Numbered from the stretch's first letter, positions 23,560 through 33,410 are shown. The stretch: DNA of 47,041 nt from Saprospiraceae bacterium (GCA_020848695.1 JADLHT010000066.1:1-47041); one strand, 5' to 3'. Translations and numbers: made by a program. The notes: generated from the letters alone by a model not told the origin.

Positions 23560-25263
23560 CTATATTAATGAATTAATAAGAGATTTAGTATATTCAGATT
23601 TTGGATTATTTATAATTTGATAAGGATATCCTTCTTCTTTAATTGTTCCATTTTGTAAAACTATTATCCGGTCTGCAATAAAATTGACTACAGACAGGTC
23701 ATGTGTAATAAACAATAAGCTTAAGCCAAATTTACTTTTTAATTCAACCAAAAGATTTAAAACCTGAGCTTGTACGGATACATCTAAGGCAGAAACAGAT
23801 TCGTCGCAGACAATAAATCTTGGATTTAAAGCCAATGCTCTTGCAATGCATATCCTTTGTCTTTGGCCGCCTGAAAATTGATGTGGGTATCTTTGCAGGT
23901 GTTCGCTTTTAAGGCCAACTGTCTCAAGTAAATCAACAGCTTTTTCTTTTCGTTCTTTCTCATTTGAATATATTTGATGTACGATCATCGGTTCTGTAAT
24001 TGCAGAATAGATATTTTTTCTCGGATTTAATGAAGAATATGGATCCTGGAAAACAATTTGCAATTCTTTTCTAAGCGGTCTCCATTCTTTATTACTTAGT
24101 TTTGTCAGCTCTATTCCTTTATAGATTACTGAACCGGAACTGATTTGTGTTAAACCCAAAATACCTTTTCCTAAGCTTGATTTGCCACTTCCGGATTCTC
24201 CAACCAATCCCAGCACTTCTCCTTCATGAATTTTAAAGCTTGCTTGTTGTATAGCAACAATTTTTTTCGTGATTTTACCAAACCAATTTCTGGATTGAAT
24301 GAATTCTATCTTTAGATTATTGACATCGATAAGTATTTTAGCTTGGCATAGTTCTATGTTCTTTCTATCTTGTTCAGTACTGTTTATTAGATTAATATCA
24401 TCTTTCCAATTTTTATAATCTGGGTTTTTCTCAAAATCGGTAACGGTTGGCAATCTTCGCAATTTGTATTTTATACTAGGTCTTGAATAGATTAACCCTT
24501 TCGTATAGTTTTGTTTCGGGTTGATGAATACTTCGCTAGTTTCACTTTCTTCTACTTTTGAACCATGCCTCATCACAACTACGCGATCGCACAGATATTG
24601 TATTACTCCTAAATCATGTGAAATAAAAATAATACTTAGATTAAACTCTTTTTTAAGTTCTAACAATAGATCAAGAATTTTCTTTTGAATTCCAACGTCT
24701 AAAGCAGTTGTAGGCTCGTCAGCAATAACTATTTTAGGCTTGCAACATAAGGCTAAGGCAATAAGAACTCTTTGCAACTGCCCTCCGCTTAATTGGTGTG
24801 GAAAAGATTGATAGACACGATTCGGTTCTTGAATACCTACTTTTGAAAACCAGAATAATACCTTGTCTTTTACTTCATTTCTAGGTAATAATTTGTGCGC
24901 TAGGAGCCCCTCAGCAACCTGATCACCACAAGTTAACAAAGGATTAAGTGAAGACATTGGTTCTTGAAATATTATCGAAATTGCCCGACCTCGTATCCCC
25001 TGAAGTTCATTTTCTTTAATGCTTAGAAGTTCTATCGTTTTATCTTCATTAAAATATTGAATTCTGCCCGAAACATATTGAGCAGACGAGGAAAGTAGCC
25101 TTGTAATACTCATTGCAGTCACACTTTTGCCAGAACCGGATTCTCCAACTATTCCTAGAATTTCACCTTGATTTAAGTCTAGGTTTAAGCATTTAACAGC
25201 TTCGACTAATTTGTCATTCTGTCCAAAGCTAATACTTAAATTTTCAATTGATAAAATCTTCAT
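23560..25263 (-). CDS. Two-NBD peptide/nickel-type ABC transporter ATPase (DppD-DppF fusion)
   Basis: A 567-residue protein with two ABC ATPase modules fused head to tail, as in YejF/GsiA-type transporters for peptides or glutathione. Module 1: Walker A GESGSGKSVTA (40-50), signature LSGGQLQRV, Walker B VIADEPTTALD. Module 2: Walker A GESGSGKSSLGKG, signature FSGGQRQRI, Walker B IVCDESVSALD. Each is followed by an oligopeptide C-terminal extension. It supplies energy for uptake at the inner membrane, but no permease or binding-protein gene lies near, so partners are encoded elsewhere. The start at ATG 25263 (MKILSIENL) is preferred; a TTG three codons upstream is possible. It is divergent from the AsmA gene. 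Confidence 0.93.
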   Translation of the reverse strand: MKILSIENLSISFGQNDKLVEAVKCLNLDLNQGEILGIVGESGSGKSVTAMSITRLLSSSAQYVSGRIQYFNEDKTIELLSIKENELQGIRGRAISIIFQEPMSSLNPLLTCGDQVAEGLLAHKLLPRNEVKDKVLFWFSKVGIQEPNRVYQSFPHQLSGGQLQRVLIALALCCKPKIVIADEPTTALDVGIQKKILDLLLELKKEFNLSIIFISHDLGVIQYLCDRVVVMRHGSKVEESETSEVFINPKQNYTKGLIYSRPSIKYKLRRLPTVTDFEKNPDYKNWKDDINLINSTEQDRKNIELCQAKILIDVNNLKIEFIQSRNWFGKITKKIVAIQQASFKIHEGEVLGLVGESGSGKSSLGKGILGLTQISSGSVIYKGIELTKLSNKEWRPLRKELQIVFQDPYSSLNPRKNIYSAITEPMIVHQIYSNEKERKEKAVDLLETVGLKSEHLQRYPHQFSGGQRQRICIARALALNPRFIVCDESVSALDVSVQAQVLNLLVELKSKFGLSLLFITHDLSVVNFIADRIIVLQNGTIKEEGYPYQIINNPKSEYTKSLINSLI

Positions 25264-25357
25264 AAACTGCAAATAAAGTTAAAATCATTCAAAACTTTAG
25301 CATTTCAACATAAATTTACACTTTCAACGTTATGCGATTAGAAATAAATAAGATCAA

Positions 25358-28300
25358 ATGCCTAAATTCTTAAAAATAGCACTTAAATCATTTGGAATTG
25401 TATTGTTTATTGCAATTCTCGCTTTAATTCTAATTCCATTGATCTATAAGGATACTCTTATAGATCAAATTAAAATAAATACCAATAATAAAATTCATGG
25501 GGAATTTGATTTTAAGGACTTAAATCTCAGTTTTTTTAGAAAGTTTCCTCGCCTAAGTATATGTATGTCAAATCCTGTAATTAAATCATTCGTACACTCG
25601 GATACTACAACTCTATTGAGAGCGAACAATATAGTTTTGCACTTAGATGTTTGGAATATTATTTCTAATAAAGATAAACTCGATATTAAATCTTTTGAGA
25701 TTGAATCTCCGGAACTCAATGTGATTTTATATGATAACGGATTAGCAAATTATGATCTAATAAAAGATACAACTTCAGGGAATGATTCTGAAGGAGTAAA
25801 CTTAAAATTGTCCAATTATTCAATTACTAATGGAAAATTTGTTTTTCGTGACAGTTCATCTGTGTTAAGTTTAGAAAATCTTAATCATCAGGGAGCGCTT
25901 GATTTAAATGGGAACTTAACGGATATGAGCACAAAGACCAGTATAAAGAAATTAAATTATAAATTGAACGGAATAACCTATCTGAAAGACCTAAATGTTC
26001 AATCGCGTCTTGATCTAAGTGTTGATGGACAAAGAAAAATCTATACCTTAAAGAAAAATGAATTGGAAATAAATGCTTTGAAAGTTCGACTGGAGGGACA
26101 TGTAAGTGAACAGCTTACAGATGGTTATTATCTGGATTTGAAATTGAATACACCAAATACAGAATTTAAAGAATTGTTTTCAATAATTCCTGGAGTATTT
26201 ACAAATGATTATAAAAATGTTAAATCGTCCGGTAGCTTTAATTTGGATGCAGAATTCAAAGGATTATATAATTCTTTAAAGTCAATTTATCCAAGCTGGA
26301 AGATCAGTTCAAAAGTTGACCAAGGAAGTATTCAGTATCTGAATATGCCGGTAGCTTTGAATCAAGTTGACTTGGAATTCTATTCAGAAAATAATTCGCC
26401 TTCTCTTCAGGATTTAATTTTAAAAATACAGCCATTTTCTTTCAGGCTCAACAACAATCCTGTAAGCGGAAGTCTGAGTATTGAAAACATAAAATCCAAT
26501 CCACATATAATTGGTAGTATTAAAGGAAAAATTGATCTGAATGATTTTAAAAATTTTATGCCATTGGAAGGGGACACTGAACTCTCAGGCTTGATTAATC
26601 TTGAAATAAATACTGACTTTTTCGAATCAGAGGTTCAAAATGAACAATACGATCGTATTAAACTTTATGGTTTGGCTCAATTCAATAATATTTCTTATAA
26701 GTCAACCGGAACTCCTGATGTAATTGTTAAATCCGGAGATTTTAACTTTACACCAGATATTTCCAGAATTAATAATTTAGCCATCATTTTGGGAAGAAGT
26801 GATCTCTTTATTAATGCTACTGTTAGAAATCCATTGGCATTGTTAAGTACCGATTCTAAGTACGAAGTGAATACTACTGTAAATGGTAACTTGTTTGATG
26901 CTAATGAGTTTCTTAATGCTGAAGAAGACAGTTCCTCTGCTATGTCTGACCCAAGCTCAATGCCTCAATTGATATCCAGGGGAAATATACAATTCACGGG
27001 TTCCTACAATCATATAAGTTATGATACTTATGACATCAGTAATATCAAAGCTAACGGTTCAATTGTAAATTCTATATTTAAAATTTCTTCTATAGGGATG
27101 AATGTTAATGGTAGCAATATCTCAGGTAACCTTGTTTTTACAAATTTGATGGATTATATATATAATAATAAAGTATTAAACGGTAATATAAATTTAAGTT
27201 CTCCTATTTTTAATGTCAATAAATTTATGCAAACGGAGCAAGCAAATTCTTCAGAACTAACAACATCAGAACCATTTCTTGTTCCTGATGGTATGAATCT
27301 TGATATTGCTTTCGCAACACCTGTATTATTGTATGATAAATTGGAACTTAAAAACTTTAGTTCTAATATGACCCTACTTAAAGATGAGATCCAATTTAAA
27401 GAAATAACCAGCAGTTCGATGGGCGGCACAATGGCTTTGTCCGGAATTTATAATTCATCCAATACTGAAAAACCAAAATTTGACTTGAAATATGATTTGA
27501 AACGGTTGCAGTTTGCCAAAATATTTGAAAGTATTAAAACTTTTAGGGCAATTGCACCAATTGCAAAATATATCGAAGGACAATTTAATTCTTCGTTTGT
27601 GTTTTCAGGCTCCTTAGGTAAAGACATGTCTCCGGACCTGTCTTCCATCAATGTTGCAGGAATTTTCGAAACAATTGATGCTGCAATCAAGAATTACAAA
27701 CCACTTGAAGCAGTCTCTTCCAAACTTAATATAAAGGAATTGAAAAATTTGTCTTTAAAAAATACGAAGAATTGGTTTAGTGTAGAAAATGGTCAGGTTA
27801 CGATGAAAGAGCTTAACTACAAGTTACAGGATATTGATGTTGCAATTGCCGGAAATTCCAAAATACAAGGTCCGATGGATTTTAATCTAAAATTTAAAAT
27901 ACCTCGAAGCAAGTTAAGCCAAAACGCATTAGGTCAGACGGCTGAGACAGGATTGAATTATTTAAAAAGTTTAGGAAATAAAGTTGGATTAAATGTTAAT
28001 CAAGGAACACATATCAAAGTAATGGTCAATCTTAAAGGTCAATTATTGGATCCAGAACTTAGCTTTAAGTTGCTAGGTTCTGATGGCGAAAGTTTGGAAG
28101 AGTCAGGTAAAGATATGGTTCATTCAGTGATTGACAATGCTAAAGATAGTATAAGAAAAAGAGGAGAACAAGAAGTTGAAAAATTAAAGGATAAAGCAAT
28201 GAGTGATGCTCAAAGAGTTGAAGATAGCCTTAAAGCTGTTGCAAATAGAAAAGTTGAAGAAGAAAAAGCTAAAATATTACAAAAAGCAGAGAATGAGGCA

Positions 28301-28453
28301 AATAAACATTTAGATTCAAATTTGGTAAATAAGGGGAAAGACCTATTAAAGGATAAGCTGGGAAAAGGGAGCGATCAAATTCTTAATGATTCAACCGTAG
28401 ACAAAATTAAGGATAAGATGAAAGGTTGGAATCCTTTTAAAAAGAAGCAGTGA
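25358..28453 (+). CDS. AsmA-family inner-membrane-anchored protein
   Basis: A 1031-residue AsmA-like protein. Residues 8-30 form one transmembrane anchor. Then comes the typical long stretch of short beta strands (FDFKDLNLSFFRKFPRLSI, then LKLSNYSITNGKFVFRDSS, then FKIPRSKLSQNALGQTAETG), which fits the beta-groove bridges that carry lipids between membranes in AsmA/TamB/YhdP proteins. The last ~110 residues are a highly charged, Lys/Glu-rich helical tail (about 915-1031) that is not part of the fold and may form a coiled coil. A role in envelope lipid homeostasis is expected. It is a single gene that converges on the PiT gene. Confidence 0.88.
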   Translation: MPKFLKIALKSFGIVLFIAILALILIPLIYKDTLIDQIKINTNNKIHGEFDFKDLNLSFFRKFPRLSICMSNPVIKSFVHSDTTTLLRANNIVLHLDVWNIISNKDKLDIKSFEIESPELNVILYDNGLANYDLIKDTTSGNDSEGVNLKLSNYSITNGKFVFRDSSSVLSLENLNHQGALDLNGNLTDMSTKTSIKKLNYKLNGITYLKDLNVQSRLDLSVDGQRKIYTLKKNELEINALKVRLEGHVSEQLTDGYYLDLKLNTPNTEFKELFSIIPGVFTNDYKNVKSSGSFNLDAEFKGLYNSLKSIYPSWKISSKVDQGSIQYLNMPVALNQVDLEFYSENNSPSLQDLILKIQPFSFRLNNNPVSGSLSIENIKSNPHIIGSIKGKIDLNDFKNFMPLEGDTELSGLINLEINTDFFESEVQNEQYDRIKLYGLAQFNNISYKSTGTPDVIVKSGDFNFTPDISRINNLAIILGRSDLFINATVRNPLALLSTDSKYEVNTTVNGNLFDANEFLNAEEDSSSAMSDPSSMPQLISRGNIQFTGSYNHISYDTYDISNIKANGSIVNSIFKISSIGMNVNGSNISGNLVFTNLMDYIYNNKVLNGNINLSSPIFNVNKFMQTEQANSSELTTSEPFLVPDGMNLDIAFATPVLLYDKLELKNFSSNMTLLKDEIQFKEITSSSMGGTMALSGIYNSSNTEKPKFDLKYDLKRLQFAKIFESIKTFRAIAPIAKYIEGQFNSSFVFSGSLGKDMSPDLSSINVAGIFETIDAAIKNYKPLEAVSSKLNIKELKNLSLKNTKNWFSVENGQVTMKELNYKLQDIDVAIAGNSKIQGPMDFNLKFKIPRSKLSQNALGQTAETGLNYLKSLGNKVGLNVNQGTHIKVMVNLKGQLLDPELSFKLLGSDGESLEESGKDMVHSVIDNAKDSIRKRGEQEVEKLKDKAMSDAQRVEDSLKAVANRKVEEEKAKILQKAENEANKHLDSNLVNKGKDLLKDKLGKGSDQILNDSTVDKIKDKMKGWNPFKKKQ

Positions 28454-28474
28454 CGAATAGAATGAATTAAAGGA

Positions 28475-29887
28475 CTATACAAACATCCGGAATAAAATAT
28501 AAAGTGCACCACTTAGTAATATCGTTGCTGGCAAGGTTAATACCCAAGCCAGAACTATATTTTTTACTGTTCCGGCTTGAAGATTTTTAATTCCTTTGGT
28601 AGCAACCATTGCCCCCGCTACACCTGAAGATAGTACATGAGTTGTTGATACCGGAAGCCCAAGACCGGAAGCCAGACCAATCGTTGAAGAAGCTACTAAT
28701 TCTGCAGTTGCACCTTCTGCAAAGGTCATATGTCGCTTACCTATTTTTTCACCAATTGTAACCACTATTCTTTTCCAGCCTACCATAGTCCCAATTCCTA
28801 AAGAAAGAGAGATTGCAAGAATTGTCCAAAAGGGAATAAAAGTTGTATTTCCTTTAAGTTTCTTAATAGTGTTTTTAACCAAAGCCAGGTCATTTTTATT
28901 GGTAAAAACATTAGGTTCCTTGGCTAAGATATCCAGATCTTTAGCAATGATTCCGGTTTGCTTTCTAACCTTCATAACATCTTTTACATTATTTCTGTCA
29001 AGATTTTCAAGCAATAGTGCAAAATTTCCAACAATTGTTGCTTTGTTGCACATGATTGCTTCCAATTCATAATTATCTGACGAAGCAAGTGTAATAGTGT
29101 TTTCTACTTTTCTAAGTTCTTGTGCTAGAGTATTCTGATTAAAGTTAGGAGACAATGCAAATTGAGTAGGTAAAAATGCCAACAGAACAATCATCATTAA
29201 ACCAATGCCTTTCTGTCCGTCATTAGATCCATGAAAAAAACTAACCAAAGTACAGGTGCAAATAAGGATTACTCGAATATAAAAGGGAGGTTTATGATCA
29301 GGTTCCGGCTCTTTAAAAATATATTTGTCCTCAATAATTCTTTTAAAAACAAACATAAGAATGATTGCCATTGAGAATCCGAATAGCGGAGAAATAAGCA
29401 AAGAGTTACCAATTTTGATGGCTTCATTCCAATTTACACCTACTTTTCCTGCATTTCCCGGTAGAGCAGCATAAGCAATCCCGGCACCTAATAACGAGCC
29501 AATCATCGTATGAGAGCTGCTACAAGGAATACCAAAATACCAGGTTCCCAGATTCCATAATATTGATCCAACCAAAACTGCGAGAACCATTGCCATAGCT
29601 TCGTGAACATTTCTGTTCAAAACGGTTTCTAGGGGGAGAATGGAGGATATTTTAGTAGCGACTGCCATTCCGAATAGTGCAGAGCTGGCTAACACTCCTA
29701 AGAAATTTACAAATCCTGACCAAATTACTGCTTGTATTGGCTTAAGAGTTCTGGTATAAATTACAGTTGCAACCGCATTCGCAGTATCGTGAAAACCATT
29801 TACAAATTCAAAAAAACAGACTAAAAAAATGCATAAAATGAACATTCCCAGAATAATTCCGTCCAGGTTTGTTTCAATTCCAAACAT
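28475..29887 (-). CDS. PiT-family inorganic phosphate transporter
   Basis: A low-affinity phosphate symporter of 470 residues at the inner membrane. Both inverted PiT signatures are present: FVNGFHDTANAVATVIYT in the N-terminal half and GLPVSTTHVLSSGVAGA in the C-terminal half, with SFFHGSNDGQKGIGLMM before a ~100-residue loop (about 250-340) that is soluble and charged. I start it at ATG 29887 (MFGIETN): a GTG at 29905 lies inside the -7 box and cannot be transcribed from it. No phoU-like (DUF47) gene is adjacent, although PiT genes often have one. It converges with the AsmA gene. Confidence 0.94.
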   Translation of the reverse strand: MFGIETNLDGIILGMFILCIFLVCFFEFVNGFHDTANAVATVIYTRTLKPIQAVIWSGFVNFLGVLASSALFGMAVATKISSILPLETVLNRNVHEAMAMVLAVLVGSILWNLGTWYFGIPCSSSHTMIGSLLGAGIAYAALPGNAGKVGVNWNEAIKIGNSLLISPLFGFSMAIILMFVFKRIIEDKYIFKEPEPDHKPPFYIRVILICTCTLVSFFHGSNDGQKGIGLMMIVLLAFLPTQFALSPNFNQNTLAQELRKVENTITLASSDNYELEAIMCNKATIVGNFALLLENLDRNNVKDVMKVRKQTGIIAKDLDILAKEPNVFTNKNDLALVKNTIKKLKGNTTFIPFWTILAISLSLGIGTMVGWKRIVVTIGEKIGKRHMTFAEGATAELVASSTIGLASGLGLPVSTTHVLSSGVAGAMVATKGIKNLQAGTVKNIVLAWVLTLPATILLSGALYILFRMFV

Positions 29888-29904
29888 ATAAATTAATTTT
29901 ATCA

Positions 29905-29912
29905 CAAAAATA
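29905..29912 (-). promoter_or_regulatory. -7 box for the PiT gene
   Basis: The minus strand reads TATTTTTG, a full TAnnTTTG match, ending 17 bases before the ATG at 29887. It decides between two candidate starts, as the upstream GTG falls within it. No -33 TTG at 19-21 bases. Confidence 0.5.
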
Positions 29913-30005
29913 GCAGCACATTTTTTTGACTACATATTTCCAATATTACTAAATTGTTAATTAAACTTATTAAACCATTAGGGCTGTATTTCCTTGTTAT
30001 TTATT

Positions 30006-30854
30006 ATGCTAAATACAATAAAATTTGTTTTTAAATTACTGGTTCTGTGCTTATTGATTATTTTCCAAAAATCAATTTTTAACGGATATACATATCCTGA
30101 ATATATTTCAACCAATCTTGTCGTTAAAATCTATTATTTTGCTATATTTTGGCTGTCTATAAACTTAGTAATACGAACCATTCAGTTTTTCTATAGAAAA
30201 CGTAAAAAATATGGGATTAAGTTTTCTGATAATGTAATTGTCGGACTACAAAACATATACTACATATTGGTCTTTTCAGGTCTTGGAATTACTTTATTGG
30301 GATTTGCAGGAGTTGAACTGAAAGAGCTGGTAACTGCTTTGTCTATCGTTGCTGCCTCCATTGCCATCATAACAAAAGAAATAGCATTGGATATTCTTTG
30401 TGGAATTCAATTTTCCTTTTCTAAAGAAATAGCAATTGGGGACTATGTAAAAATAGGAGAACAACAGGGAGAAGTTCTGGATATTAATATTACAAAAATC
30501 ATCTTACTGAATGAAAATGATGACATTATTTATATTCCCAATTCTAAAGCTTATTATGCAGAAATGATAAATTACACTCAAAAAGAATTGAGAAAATACA
30601 ATGTAGAATTTGCAATTAGTCCTCAGCTATCTCTTTCTTTAGAACAATTCAGAAAATTGGTTGACAAAGTGTTGTTAGAATATATAGATTATCTAGACGA
30701 TGAAGAAATAAATTTAAAAATAACAGGAATAAAGAACCACGAAATTGGTTATAAAGTTCAGTTCAAATTAAATCAGGTAAACCCGCGTATGGCCAATGAA
30801 ATTAAATCTAAGATAATGAATCTTATTATTACACAAGTACATGGAAGCGCCTAA
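30006..30854 (+). CDS. MscS-family mechanosensitive ion channel
   Basis: A 282-residue small-conductance mechanosensitive channel. Three to four hydrophobic helices come first; the pore-lining helix is followed by the conserved beta domain: LTALSIVAASIAIITKEIAL, then FSFSKEIAIGDYVKIGEQQG, VLDINITKIILLNENDDII and YIPNSKAYYAEMINYT. The C-terminal vestibule domain is complete. It releases solutes on hypo-osmotic shock. The ATG at 30006 is chosen over a TTG at 29994. It is divergent from the PiT gene and converges with the endonuclease I gene, six bases between stops. Confidence 0.93.
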   Translation: MLNTIKFVFKLLVLCLLIIFQKSIFNGYTYPEYISTNLVVKIYYFAIFWLSINLVIRTIQFFYRKRKKYGIKFSDNVIVGLQNIYYILVFSGLGITLLGFAGVELKELVTALSIVAASIAIITKEIALDILCGIQFSFSKEIAIGDYVKIGEQQGEVLDINITKIILLNENDDIIYIPNSKAYYAEMINYTQKELRKYNVEFAISPQLSLSLEQFRKLVDKVLLEYIDYLDDEEINLKITGIKNHEIGYKVQFKLNQVNPRMANEIKSKIMNLIITQVHGSA

Positions 30855-30860
30855 ATGGGA

Positions 30861-31916
30861 TTAATTAATAATGACTTTTTTATAGATGTTATAATGATTC
30901 CTGAGTTGAATTTTAAGTAAGTAAGAACCTTTAAAATTATCCGGAATATTTAATTTTGCGAAATAGTCTGTTGTTTCCCATCTGTAATGGGATTGTCCAA
31001 GGTAATCAAGTAGTTCAATATAATTTACTTCAAAATTTGAGTAATTAAAAAGAGCAATTACTCCGATAGATGGATTTGGTGTTATATCAAACATTTTTTC
31101 TAACTGAATATTAAAAATATCAGCAAGTGCGCATGAAGTAGAATTTTCGCAAAACGTTCTATTGGGTAAACTGCAATCCAGAACAAATGGATTGGGTCGA
31201 TTATCTTGATAAGTTGCTATCTGGTATGAGCGATTCCATTCCAAAGAATCAACAGGATCTGAAAGATGCCAACGACACAAGCTGTTTCTCATAGTATCAA
31301 AAAATACTTTATCTGCCTGAATGTCATACATAGTCATAAAATAAAAAATAGCTCGAGCGACATTTCCTTTATGGTCTTCCCTTGGTTCAAAAAATCCGTT
31401 AATACCTTCACTGTATTCATCGATTGAATTCTTTGGAATAGAAGTTAATTCAGAAGAGCGAAAGTACCATTTTTTTGTTTTAAGATCATCAATATCGGTA
31501 AATGGAAAATTTGATCTTGCTTCATTGACTGCAGCTCTTGCCGGGAAAAGGTGATGCATATCGGATCTTGCATTACCGATTTCAGATCCTTTGCTTTGTG
31601 GAAACGTATGTTCGCAATTTATTCCATTATCTGAGCCCCCTTTAGAGAGATAGTCAATTGGGTTTGGGTAACTTGGATCAAGGTATAATGCATATTTGGT
31701 ATATACACAAAACACCGAATCATTTTGATTGTAAATTTCTTTATACATTATTTGTCTTGCGTCTGTATAATTTAATACTACATTGGGTTTGTAGTTATCA
31801 AATAACAGAGTCAATAATTGCTCTCCGGTTTTTTCTTTAAATAATTCGATTTGTTTATATTGTGCAAACAGGGAATAAAATAACATCCAGAATAAAAGTA
31901 AAACTGTATATTTCAC
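30861..31916 (-). CDS. Secreted endonuclease I with T9SS sorting domain
   Basis: A 351-residue extracellular nuclease. After a signal peptide (ending YSLFAQ) comes the endonuclease I core with the His-metal motif NCEHTFPQSKGSEIGNARSD and HHLFPARAAVNEARSNFPF; these cleave double-stranded DNA, and sometimes RNA, without sequence specificity. The C-terminal ~75 residues (FDITPNPSIGVIALFNYSN ... FKGSYLLKIQLRN) are a type A T9SS sorting domain, so the enzyme should be exported and surface-bound or released. It starts with GTG at 31916; the only downstream Met would destroy the signal peptide. Its -7 box lies just four bases upstream. Divergent from the YjbR gene. Confidence 0.94.
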   Translation of the reverse strand: MKYTVLLLFWMLFYSLFAQYKQIELFKEKTGEQLLTLLFDNYKPNVVLNYTDARQIMYKEIYNQNDSVFCVYTKYALYLDPSYPNPIDYLSKGGSDNGINCEHTFPQSKGSEIGNARSDMHHLFPARAAVNEARSNFPFTDIDDLKTKKWYFRSSELTSIPKNSIDEYSEGINGFFEPREDHKGNVARAIFYFMTMYDIQADKVFFDTMRNSLCRWHLSDPVDSLEWNRSYQIATYQDNRPNPFVLDCSLPNRTFCENSTSCALADIFNIQLEKMFDITPNPSIGVIALFNYSNFEVNYIELLDYLGQSHYRWETTDYFAKLNIPDNFKGSYLLKIQLRNHYNIYKKVIIN

Positions 31917-31920
31917 ACTA

Positions 31921-31928
31921 CAAAATTA
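31921..31928 (-). promoter_or_regulatory. -7 box for endonuclease I, four bases before its GTG
   Basis: The minus strand reads TAATTTTG, a full TAnnTTTG match, and the GTG at 31916 follows after four bases, as in trmN6. If this promoter is used, the transcript has almost no leader. Confidence 0.5.
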
Positions 31929-31958
31929 CCTAATAATGATCATCTTTACCTCTCCATT

Positions 31959-32300
31959 ATGAAAAATATTAGCTTGTTTATGGAATACTGTTGCAACAAG
32001 CCCGAAGTAAGCTACGATACTCCTTTTGGGCCTGATACTTTGGTTTTTCGGGTAAGAAATAAAATCTTTGCACTAACTGGATTAACTGAACCTGAATTTA
32101 AAGTAAATTTGAAGTGTGATCCGGAATATGCAATTCAGTTAAGAGAACAATACGATGAAATAACATCAGGATATCATATGAATAAAAAACACTGGAATAC
32201 AGTTAAGTTTGATGGAGCATTATCTGAAAACTTGTTAAAAAAGTTAGTAGATCACTCTTATCAGCTTGTGGTTAATGGTTTGGTAAAGAATAAATTGTAA
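31959..32300 (+). CDS. MmcQ/YjbR family protein
   Basis: A 113-residue protein of the MmcQ/YjbR family, small DNA-binding-like folds with double-wing structure and no firm function. The opening MEYCCNKPEVSYDTPFGPDT and VFRVRNKIFALTGL are typical, as are the HMNKKHWNTVKFDG segment and the C-terminal LVDHSYQLVVNGL. The full-length N-terminus MKNISLFMEYC matches the family layout, so 31959 is preferred to the Met at 31980. It lies 11 bases before the oxidoreductase gene and is probably co-transcribed with it. Confidence 0.88.
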   Translation: MKNISLFMEYCCNKPEVSYDTPFGPDTLVFRVRNKIFALTGLTEPEFKVNLKCDPEYAIQLREQYDEITSGYHMNKKHWNTVKFDGALSENLLKKLVDHSYQLVVNGLVKNKL

Positions 32301-32311
32301 ATTCTTAAAAA

Positions 32312-33370
32312 ATGCTTCCCATTTTAATTATTGGAAATGGAATAACCGCATATCTCCTGGCTAATGAACTATTAAAGTCAGGTAGAATGGTTCGTGTTAT
32401 AGGAAAAAGCAAGCCTGGCGAAGCAAGTAGAATAAGTTCAGGACTAATTAATCCGGTAACAGGACGAAGATTTGTTAAGACATGGAAGTATGACGAGTTA
32501 GAAAGAGTATTTATTCCATTCTATCGAAGCTTAGAAGTGCAATACCATCAAAAAATAATTTTTAATCACGAATTATTGATCCAACTTGAGACCGTTGAAC
32601 AGGAGAATGATTGGATGAAAAGACTTACAGATCCAGTTTATGAGAATATTTGTTCTTGGTTCGATAAAAAACAACATTCCATCTTTGATCTGGATTTGAA
32701 GAGAAACTATGGACTAATAAAAAATGTATTCAGAATTAATATTCCGTTACTTATGCAACTTATCGAGCAGGAACTCACTCAATTTGGACATATTGAGAAT
32801 GAAATATTCATTTATGATGATTTGCAAATAGAATCCACCTATGTTTCTTACCAGGATGTAAACTATGATAGAGTGATTTTTTGTGAAGGTGTTTTTGTAA
32901 AATCAAATCCTTTTTTTTCATATCTTCCTGTTTTTTGTGTAAAAGGAGAAAGGTCATTATTTGGTTCCAATAAGACTACAAATCATATATTAAGTGCACA
33001 ATACGGAATTATTGCATTAAACGAATGCTTTTGGGTAGGATCTAATTATTCATTTGACGATCAAAGTGAATGCATAACAGCGGCAGAAGCAGAGGGGCAT
33101 GAAATGTTCTTTAGAAAGCATATGAATTCAGAAGACATAAAAACGGATCAAAATTATGGATTTCGTCCGTCTAGCAGGGACAGAAGGCCGATCGTAGGCC
33201 AACATCCAAAATTTGAACGACTCTATATTCTAAACGGTATGGGAACTAAAGCTACTTCTTTACTTCCATATTGTATTAAAATAATGTTGAATCACTTTGA
33301 ATCCGGTGACCAATTTCCTATAGAACTTAGTCCTAAAAGATTTGTTAAGAAGGGCTTTCAGTTTAATTAA
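32312..33370 (+). CDS. DAO-type FAD-dependent oxidoreductase
   Basis: A 352-residue flavoprotein. The N-terminal dinucleotide-binding fold is PILIIGNGITAYLLANELL with a GxGxxx pattern. Next is ASRISSGLINPVTGRRFVKT, which is typical of a Bacteroidota clade of D-amino-acid-oxidase-like proteins. The C-terminal part has NYGFRPSSRDRRPIVGQHP and YILNGMGTKATSLLPY, where the FAD-binding GMGxKG-like turn ends. The substrate is not known; glycine oxidase-like or tRNA-modification roles (as in MnmC) are possible. It follows the YjbR gene closely; the alpha-2-macroglobulin gene is 40 bases downstream. Confidence 0.85.
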   Translation: MLPILIIGNGITAYLLANELLKSGRMVRVIGKSKPGEASRISSGLINPVTGRRFVKTWKYDELERVFIPFYRSLEVQYHQKIIFNHELLIQLETVEQENDWMKRLTDPVYENICSWFDKKQHSIFDLDLKRNYGLIKNVFRINIPLLMQLIEQELTQFGHIENEIFIYDDLQIESTYVSYQDVNYDRVIFCEGVFVKSNPFFSYLPVFCVKGERSLFGSNKTTNHILSAQYGIIALNECFWVGSNYSFDDQSECITAAEAEGHEMFFRKHMNSEDIKTDQNYGFRPSSRDRRPIVGQHPKFERLYILNGMGTKATSLLPYCIKIMLNHFESGDQFPIELSPKRFVKKGFQFN

Positions 33371-33410
33371 ATCATTATTAATTCTCGTTTAGAGTAAATA
33401 AAATTCATTC

